Positions 56,405-64,000 of a DNA stretch of 64,000 bases are shown here, one piece after another; the first letter of the stretch is position 1, and each line of letters begins with the position of its first letter. This DNA is from Eulemur rufifrons. Taxonomy: Eukaryota > Chordata > Mammalia > Primates > Lemuridae. The stretch spans positions 8,736,501 through 8,800,500 of the forward strand of contig NC_091002.1 of assembly GCF_041146395.1 (NCBI RefSeq). The letters are read 5' to 3'. Position numbers and translations under genes: made by a program. The notes below the pieces were generated by a model, which was not told the DNA's origin, did not search any database, and was given only the letters and a program-made list of their open reading frames with translations.

Positions 56405-56690
56405 AGCCAGGAGGAGGAGGACAGGAGGGAGAGGAGGGGAGAGGAAGAAGAGGGGAAGGGGAGGAGAGGAGGGGCAGTGAGAACCGGGAAGAAGTTGTGA
56501 TGGGTGAGGACGTTCCTGCTTCTGGCGAGGATGTCTTATGGGATAGGGAGCTTCTGTTTTAGCAAGAGGGGTGGTTATAAGAAAAAGAGAGACAGGGAGA
56601 GAGAAAGAAGCACAGAGGCAGAGGGATAGAGAGAGTGAAAGGGAGAGAAATGGAGAAGGAGAGAGGCAGAGGGAGACAGGACCTTGGAGT
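56405..56690 (+). repeat. Purine-rich (GA) low-complexity tract
   Basis: Two nearly pure purine blocks, 56405-56478 and 56571-56682, made of irregular GGA/GA units. This could form triplex DNA. It gives long spurious frames on the minus strand. Confidence 0.85.
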
Positions 56691-58088
56691 CTCAGGTCTA
56701 TGTACGTAAGACAAAAGTTGTATATAGTCAAAATTACTCCACATCCCATAAACCTCCATTCGTTCATCAGAAAACTGAAAAGCCAAAATAAACTGCTTCT
56801 CTCCATATTTCAGCTGTCAGCTTTCTTTTCTGGGTATGCAATGAGTCTATGGGCATCTTAAAGGACAAAAATAAATATTTTTTCTCTCTTTTGTTTAGTA
56901 GTATTATGGTTGATTTCAAGTAAGTTCAACGTGATGCTATTTCCTTGTATGTATCTGCAGGATGCATACAGGTGATGGCTGGAGGGAACAACAGGGTGTT
57001 TGGCAATTATGGAATCAACTTAACTCACAGTGAGGACAAGGGCAGAGGCAGGGCAGTATGCTGCTGCTTTAGCTTCATGGGGCATTTGTTTCTCATTCCA
57101 CCTCCTCTTGCTGATGAGGTATCTCTAGCATCCTCTTGAGTTGTCAGTATTTAGAGAGACAGAAAAATTTGAAGCCTCCCTTTGTTACTGTTTCAGAAAA
57201 AAGCAAAACCAAAGTTCAAATGCCACATCCAACCACCATATGCCAAAATCAGTCTGGACTTACTTGCAGGCACCTCTTGCCTAGCATGCTGGAACCTTTG
57301 GGATAAGCTCAGCTTGGAAAACTTTCCTCTCTTTTCCTCTGATGATTAATGGAGAAGTTTTCCTCCCCAGATGCTGTGTGGCTTCAGTATACTTCCTGCC
57401 AAGAGAAGAGGAATCCCTAATTCCCTCTGAAGCTTAACACATTCTGATCAGTAAAAAGAATGATCATGAAGAGTCGTACCCATAAAATTGAAGCCACTTA
57501 ATCAGCAGCCTGATACAGTGCACACTGATTACTGATTGCCAAGATGAAGATTCATTGTCATGCATGTTAATGACTCTCCCAGATGCTAACTGATGTCTCT
57601 GGGTGGTTCTAGCGTAATACGGGGCCCTAGCCAGGCCAGCTTCCCACAGGAGCACTCCAGGTGCTAATGGGACCCTTCCTCAAGAGGATACTTGAGCATT
57701 TCACAGGCAAAGATGCCCTCTCATCCCTGCTGAGGAAGAACAATGATGACTATCCGTGTTTTCAGAGGAAAAAATGAGCCCCGCAGGCCATAAGAGCCGA
57801 GGAATGGAATATAGATTTCCCATTTACCAGCTGCTTTCCTCTTCTGCAGGACGACTTGGCAAGCTTTTCCTGCACTTTGTGGGGTTTTCTACCAGGATTG
57901 ATCTAAAACCATCAAAATCCAAGAATGTGAACTCTGAGCAAGACCATTAAGCCTTAGACATAAACTTTACTGACAAAAAAAGGGCAAAATGAGCCCAAGG
58001 CTGCAGATTGAGGAGAGGAAAGTCCCAGAGTCTCAGGCAGGAGGAGGTTTTGTCTGGTTTCCAAGAAGACATATATCCTGAAAATTTT
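56691..58088. other. Nothing recognised
   Basis: No supported gene or named repeat. Confidence 0.35.
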
Positions 58089-60600
58089 TTTTAAATTTCA
58101 CAGTATTGTGGGGATACAAATGCCTTGGTTACATAAATTGCCTTTGCCCCACCCAACAAGTGTGCCCATCTCCCAGCAGTGTGCACAGCATCCATTAAGT
58201 GTGGATTTATTCATACACTCCTCCTCTCTCCCACCTGCCCAACACCTGATGAATGTTACTTCCCATATGTGCACATTAGTGTTGATCAGTTAGATCCAAC
58301 TTAATGGTGAGTACATGTGGCATTTGTTTTCCATTCTTGTGATACTTCACTTAGAAGAATGGGCTCCAGCTCCATCCAGGATGATACAATAGGTAGATTT
58401 CTAGCAAGGCAAGGGAAATTTTCAATTATTCCCTCAAATAAATTATCCAACCCTTGTGTATTTTCTTCTTCACCCTCAGGGATGCCTATGATTCCTATGT
58501 TAGGCTTCTTTACATAATCTGATATTTCTTGTAGGCTTTGCTTGTTCCTCTTATTTCTCTGCTCTATCTCTGTGATGGACTTATTTAATTGAAAGATTTT
58601 TTTTCAAGCTCTGAGATTCTTTCTTCCATCTGATCTAACCTGTTCTTAAGGCTTTCCACTGTGTTTTTTAATTCATTGAATAAAATTTTTATTTTCAGAA
58701 GTTCTGTTTGATTTTTCTTTAATAATTCATTTTCTTTAGTGAATTTTTCAATGATTTCCTACATTGCTTTTTGATTTCTTTGTGTTGGGTTTCTATTTTA
58801 TCTTGTACTTCACTGAGCTTCCTTACAATCCATATTCAAAATTCTTCATCTGTCATTTCAAAATTCTGCTTTTGGTTGATAGCCATTGCTAGGGAGCTGG
58901 TATTTCCTTTGGGGGAGAACTTTCACTCTGATTCTTCATACTTCCAGAGTTCTTTTGCTGATTCCTTCTCATCTGGAGTAGCTGTTGCTTCTTGCTTTTG
59001 TATTTTCTTTTGTTTAGATAATGGCATGCCCAATTTAATCTCTGAGTCAATAGGTGGTGCTTGTGGGTAATAATCAACCACACTCTCTATGATTGAGTCA
59101 GTAAATACTGTAATGGGGGTGCAAATTGACCTCCCTGTCAGTAGGTGGTGTTTGCTGGAGGAAACAAGCTGCACTATTGTTTTTGGATCCTCTGACCAGC
59201 TCTTTCTCCTCAGGGGAAGCCCTCTAATTCCCCAAGTGGTAGGTGGGGCCCTGGAATTTCCAGGTGAGTCTTTTATTCTCCACCACAGCAGAGGCAGGTG
59301 GGGAAATAAGGCTAGGCAGGGTTAGGTTGGGTGAGCCTGTCCTAAAGCTCCACAAATGCTTTTAGCAGGAGTCAAAGGTCTGTTCCCCACCTCTGGGCAA
59401 AGCTGCCCAGGAGGAGCTGAGGTGGTCACACTCAACCAGAAAATCTGCATGTGGAGGCAGGGCTGTCTAAGACCTGCAATCCAGAAGTCTGGAGCAGGTC
59501 TCACTCCTGTCGACCCTCCCCTATTTCTCAGTTTCTCTTGGGCCTCAGCCAGCAGGCAGGACCTCAAGCCAGCCAAGCTCCCCCACAACTGTGATGCAGG
59601 CAGGGATGTTCCCTTCTGTGCCCCCAGGCACTGCAATCAAGACCTGGGTGTACAAGAATTGGCCTGTGGGCCCACCTCCAGGGCCCCAGAGATCAATTCC
59701 TGACCATGCCAGGGAGAGGGATGCTGGTCCCCTGTCACCCATGGAGTGCCCAAGGTGATTTGAGGTCCCTCTGCCTCAGGGCCTGTCTTACTGTAATGGA
59801 GCTGCCAGGCAAGTATGGCTGGCAGGCAGGAGCTCACAGTCCAAACTCCCCTCAGTCTGCTGCAGGACCCCAAAAGTAAAAGTCTGAGCCCTGCTCCCTG
59901 GGGGAGCCTCTGTGTAGGGGCTCGATTGTCTCACTCTGCAGCTGTGCGAGGGGTTGGGGAAGGGGAGAAAAAGAGTCTGGGTAGAGGAAAGTCATTTCCA
60001 GCCCTCTCTGGAGGAGACAGTCCACCCAGAATGACCAGGTTTTGGTCATGCAGAACACCGTGGGATCCACTGGACCCCTGTGGCTACTACAGTATGGGTC
60101 AGAGTAAAGAAATGTCTCTGTAGGAATGAGCCAGACAGAACCTGGGGAGTTGAAGTCCCCTAGTGAGGACAAAGATGCCCAGTAGGTAGAGAATCAATAT
60201 GGTGCCTGCTGTCTGGCACTGGTCTATGGGGCAGAAGACATCCTGGAGTGGGGCTGGGAGCCTGGTGTTCTATCCACAAGAAGTTCTCTGCTGGCTGGCG
60301 ACAGCAGTCTCTGAACTCATGTGGGCAGAAGGACTCTCCAGCTGCTCGGGAGCGTGCAGATGGTGGCCGACTCCACCGGGAGGGCGGATTCAGGGCCAGG
60401 GAGGCAGGAGGCAGCTGGGGCCTGGAGGGCAGCCCTGGGGTTAACAGGCTGCAGTCTGCTTCTCAGGCACAAGGGTCCTACAGTTGCAGTCAGGCACGGA
60501 GAGCACATAGCTCTCCTCGCCCCGCCTAGAGCCCACGGAAGCAGCTGCCCAAGGCCTTTGAGGAGAGAGCCTACTGCGAGCCCAGCATGAGAGCCCCTGA
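58089..60600 (-). mobile_element. L1 with ORF2 deleted, reversed
   Basis: The reversed L1 3' end (58089-58396: tattgtggggatacaaatgc, cacctgatgaatgttacttc, gaatgggctccagctccatc, tgatacaataggtag) joins directly to reversed ORF1 (from about 58397: caaggcaagggaaattttca, cttcaccctcagggatgcct). Almost all of ORF2 is missing. Towards higher coordinates ORF1 continues to about 58980, then a GC-richer probable 5'UTR to roughly 60600. The 5' boundary and TSD are not certain. ORF1 is broken by stops. Confidence 0.75.
58397..58980 (-). pseudogene. Decayed L1 ORF1 remnant
   Basis: Compared by eye with the intact ORF1 at 45.6-46.6 kb. The RRM-start equivalent (plus 58470-58510), the coiled-coil region (58560-58860) and the N-terminal part (58880-58980) are collinear. 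Frameshifts and stops are present and the C-terminal third is gone. Confidence 0.75.
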
Positions 60601-61176
60601 GCTGGGACTGGGATGGAGCCAGAAACTAAGCTTTAAAGTATTTAAAGGAAGGTTTAAAGAAAAAGAGGGGGTGAAGTAAATGGTTATATTCTAGTGAGGC
60701 CTAGGAAATCTAGATTTTACATAAGATAAGTGAATGTTAGAAGAGAAATGGGGAGTGAAGGAAGCATCAATTATGTAGATGCCCCTGGGTAGATGGAAGA
60801 ATGATTGATCTTGTCTCTGTTCTGCACCTGGGAAGATAAACTTGCAGTCAACATTACCAGTGTGGAATCAAACAGACTTTAGTTTTAGAAGCTAGACTTA
60901 GCCGGCAGACCCAAAGTTACAATTTGCATGTCCTAGTTTATAGGAAGCCAGCAAAGAATTTCCGTATGAATGATCTGTGGGGGCAGTCCTTGTAGATGCC
61001 TGAGGCCTTTTACCTTTCCGGGGATCTGGCTGATGCATAATGTTAGTATTAATGACAGCTATTCATTTGGAAGGGACTTGTATGAGTCAGCCTCTAGGCT
61101 TGGCCTTTGTTTTTGCATAAGGAGTTGGGGGTGGGAGCATGTCCCACGATTTTTATTTTCCTTTATATATTCAATA
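60601..61176. other. Nothing recognised
   Basis: No supported gene or named repeat between the L1 5' region and the Tigger-like element. Confidence 0.35.
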
Positions 61177-61178
61177 TA

Positions 61179-61791
61179 CAGATGTTCCTCAACTTAGGAT
61201 GGGGTTACATTTCAATAAACACATCATAAATTGAAAATATCATATGCCAAAATGCATTTAATATGCCTAACCATCACAGCTTAGCCTAGCCTACTTTAAA
61301 TGCACTCAGAACACAGACATTAGCCTATAGTTGGACAAAATCTTCTCACACAAAGCCTATTTTATAATATAGTGGTGAATATCTCATATAGTTTGCTGAA
61401 TACTATGCTTTATGTCAAAACTGCTGGTCAGTTGCAGTGGCTTATGTCTGTAATCCCAGCACTTTGGGAGGCTGAAGCTGGAGGATCCTTTGAGGCCAGG
61501 AGTTTGAGACCAGCCTGTGCAACATAGCAAGACCCTGTCTTTATAAAAATACAAAAATTAGCTGGGCATGGTGGTGTGTACCTGTATTTCCACCTCCTCG
61601 GGAGGCTGAGGTGGGAGGATCACTTGAGTCCAGGAGTTTAAGGCTGCAGTGAGCTATCACGTGCCACTGCAATCCAGCCAGAGTGACAAAGCAAGATCTT
61701 GTCTCTAAAAAAAAAAAAAATTGCAATGATTTTTGTGCCATCATAAAGTCAAAAATTATAAGTCAAACCACTATCAGTCGAGGACCATTTG
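61179..61791. mobile_element. Tigger-like (Tc1/mariner) DNA transposon, split by an Alu
   Basis: The left end cagatgttcctcaactta and right end agtcgaggaccatttg are inverted repeats of each other (several mismatches), flanked by TA on both sides (61177-61178 and 61792-61793), the Tc1/mariner target. Inside are catcataaattgaaaatatc, cttagcctagcctactttaa and cataaagtcaaaaattataa. It is a non-autonomous relic without a transposase frame. The Alu at 61423-61720 lies inside it. Confidence 0.8.
61423..61720 (+). mobile_element. Old Alu (AluJ-like), plus strand
   Basis: Two arms: gtaatcccagcactttggga, gaccagcctgtgcaacatag, aattagctgggcatggtggt, ggctgaggtgggaggatcac and an A-tail at 61707-61720. It lacks the AT-rich linker of the younger Alus here and is more diverged, so it predates them. 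Confidence 0.93.
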
Positions 61792-61934
61792 TACTCTGAT
61801 ATTTTCTATTTTATTCTGTCACTTTTTAAAAATGTTGGCCATATAAATTAACTTCATGGCCCACTCATGGGTTGTATACAGCATTAAAAAAAATAAACAA
61901 GGCAATGTTCTAAGCTCTTCATTTAATATTTTTA

Positions 61935-62160
61935 TTTCAAAATATTTAATTGATGAATAAAGATTGTGTATATTCAAGATGTGCAATGTGATTTGATATA
62001 CATATGCAGTGTAAGGATGATCACAATCAAATTAACACACCTATCACCACCCTGTTCATTAGATCCCCAAAACGCATTCATTTTACAGCTGAAAGTTTGT
62101 CACCTTTAATAAACATTTCTCTATTTCCTCCACTCCCATCCCCTAATGAGGTTAGGAATC
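61935..62160 (-). mobile_element. Ancient L1 3'UTR relic, reversed
   Basis: gattgtgtatattcaagatg, gtgatttgatatacatatgc and aattaacacacctatcacca are typical of reversed L1MA/L1MB 3'UTR sequence. Confidence 0.65.
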
Positions 62161-62438
62161 AAGTACTTAGTAGACATTCCCAACTATACAGCAAATCCGG
62201 CATGACTTAGGGAGGACACACAATGTGACAGATCCAGTATGACCTCAGCTCAGGCCAATTCCAGAGCAGACGTTCTCACAACCACTCATTCATACTCCCC
62301 TGTGCAATGTGTGGTGGTTGCTAACTTTGACCCTCCCCCCGGGACGGCACCTGGTGGCACCCACTGTGGATTGCAGGAGGGGCATGATAAAATTGCTTAT
62401 GAGTTTACGCATGCTGTGTGCATGTGTGTGTTTGTGAT

Positions 62439-62469
<31 letters not shown>

Positions 62470-64000
62470 CTCACCTCTAGGGCATGTAGATGCGTCCTCC
62501 GAATGTGGGCCCTGAGCTCTGACTGCCAGCCCGGGGCAGAAGTGCACATGCAGCTGATCTGGTGCCAAGGCTTCCCTGCCGCAGGAGGGGTATGAGCATC
62601 CTACTGCCCACTAGAGTTCACCAAAACACCACAGACCAGCTGAGAGGACATCACAGCGCCCTCCGCTGATCCCTGGAAGAAGACCAAGGTGACCATCACC
62701 ACAGAGCTGTGAGCAGAAAATGCCATGACGGGTTTAAGCACCTGAGCTTTTCACGAGCATTTTAAATAAAGGCAGAAGGAAACCACCACCCACATAAATC
62801 AGACCAGATGCAAACTGACATTTCCTAAGTGCTGGATTTGGGCAAATGTCAGCTCTTAGGACACAGACATATTATTAGATTGGAAACCCACCAGTGAGGA
62901 CAGCAGCTGCTCTGGGACGACGTGTCCACTGTTCCATAGGTGTTGGAAGCCCAGATGACCATCCTTGCTGAGTCCTGCCCTTGTGAGTGTCCACTCTCCT
63001 TAGGAAGGTCACTATGTGTCCCCTGGGAAGACGTAAAACCCACACTAGTTATTACAGAGAGGAAATATTACTGTCAGCCTGTGAGGGTTTTCTTCTTTTT
63101 TATAGCATAAAGGCTTACAGCATCCCTAGGTCCCTGAATAGTTTTCCATCAGGCATGCAGTGGGGCGGCCTGAGGGCTGAGTGGGCTGGATTGCACCAGC
63201 TGGTCCCCATCCACCGCCCGGCCTCAAGACAGGGCGAGAGGTCTGGCGCCTCCACCACCTCCACTGTGTGTGGGCAACAGCACCTTTGATCATCCCCTTC
63301 TTCCTGCTCTGCCTGGTCCCTTCCTTCCCTTCTCCCTCACTGGGCCATGCTGATGTGAGAAAGGGCACTGCTTCCCTTGGTGAGGGATCCTTCCTTTGGG
63401 GGTCGCATGTTGCAGCAGGGATATCACTTCCCCAGACCCTATCTGGACTCGCCTTCCTTCTTCAGCACAGGCAGGCTGCCCCGCTGTGGCCACCCTCTGA
63501 CCCCACCTGCCTCACCCACCTCCCATGATGCCAGGAAAACAAACCTTCAGCTTGTCATTGTCAGATGCTGTCCTCCCTGGCCACCAACAGACGTGCCTTC
63601 ACTTAAAACCCCTGCCCCATTCTGCCCCCATGCACCAGCAAGGGAAGAGCCCACCCCCAGCCCCCTGCTAGGGGCCATCCCACTGCCCAGCACCTGGCCC
63701 TTTGTGTCACTGGACACTCCACTGCTTCCCAAGTTGGCTCCATCTTCAAGACTCAATGAGTCCTCCACGTCTGAAGGAAGCTTCTCTTGCCTCTGCCCAG
63801 GGAACCTATGTCACGCTGCCTTGTAACCATGTTGAGAAAGAGTGTGGGGATTTTCCAGGAGCTGTGGCCCCAGGGGCATCTTGCCATGCACTCCCTTGTG
63901 TCATCTCTAAACTTTATTCCAAATTCTCAGCATATGGGAGCAAATTTGGGGCCCTCCCTGGAAAAGAAGTACCTCCAGCTCCTTCTAAAATATGACATTT
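62161..64000. other. No gene recognised
   Basis: Contains the TG microsatellite at 62414-62469. The GC-rich end 63130-63900 gives long chance frames on both strands. I see no family, splice context or CpG island to support a gene. Confidence 0.35.
62414..62469. repeat. TG dinucleotide microsatellite
   Basis: Imperfect TG run (tgtgtgcatgtgtgtgtttg, then a pure TG stretch to 62459). Confidence 0.93.

Noticed and set aside
56261..56861. 181-codon minus-strand frame rich in Leu, Ser and Pro
   Set aside because: It runs across the GA-rich purine tract, which lacks stops by composition. No family resemblance.
63126..63995. Overlapping frames on both strands near the right edge
   Set aside because: GC-rich, with equal opportunity in several frames and no recognisable domain, splice site or promoter.
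1..64000. CRISPR arrays, bacterial operons, rRNA or tRNA genes
   Set aside because: The window is clearly primate-like nuclear DNA. The only regular spaced repeat is the contiguous 71-bp array, which has no spacers, and no tRNA fold was recognised outside the proviral primer site.

Overview
This window is mammalian nuclear DNA, most likely from a strepsirrhine primate (lemur or loris). The clue is a 7SL-derived Alu type that carries an AT-rich insert between its arms and has tidy target-site duplications (TSDs) at about 19.6 kb and 29.1 kb. MIR, L2, hAT-Charlie, Tigger-like and old L1 relics fill much of the rest. I could not identify any complete host protein-coding gene. The window reads as intergenic or intronic sequence built largely from transposable elements.

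Layout. 0-6.4 kb: mostly unclassified sequence, one old inverted Alu, and a weak exon-like segment at 4.49-4.68 kb. 6.4-8.7 kb: a 5'-truncated inverted L1 with a 17-bp TSD. 9.3-10.9 kb and 13.6-14.0 kb: old L1 in the plus direction. 14.7-16 kb: a diverged local duplication, one copy interrupted by an Alu. 17-24.2 kb: MIR, MER20/MER5A-like and L2 relics, plus one well-preserved Alu. 27.4-27.7 kb: an L1 3' end. 29.1-29.5 kb: an inverted Alu. 33.3-35.2 kb: an ancient L1 split by a 551-bp solo LTR.

The main object lies at 35.8-49.3 kb and is a three-layer nest. An old inverted L1 3' end was split by a young full-length inverted L1 (36094-49043, 16-bp TSD). Its ORF2 (1292 aa) is intact and ORF1 is nearly intact. 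Its long 5'UTR of about 2.4 kb contains seven and a half 71-bp GC-rich tandem repeats. The last codons of L1 ORF1 were in turn hit by a 5.2-kb class II (betaretrovirus/IAP-like) endogenous retrovirus in the same orientation (40418-45637). That provirus has identical-looking 233-bp LTRs, a 6-bp TSD and a tRNA-Phe primer site. It also has a gag-to-RT internal deletion, a frameshift in pol and another in env. Intact L1 ORFs together with matching LTRs suggest that both insertions are recent.

49-64 kb: an L1 mosaic with segments in opposite orientations (51.3-53.2 kb), L2 relics, a purine-rich tract (56.4-56.7 kb), an L1 whose ORF2 is almost wholly deleted so that ORF1 abuts the 3' end (58.1 to about 60.6 kb), and a Tigger-like DNA transposon split by an Alu (61.2-61.8 kb). 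How the parts work together: L1 supplies endonuclease and reverse transcriptase for itself and for Alu, and the provirus depends on its LTR promoter. The provirus lies in sense within the L1 and would be expected to cut L1 transcripts short.
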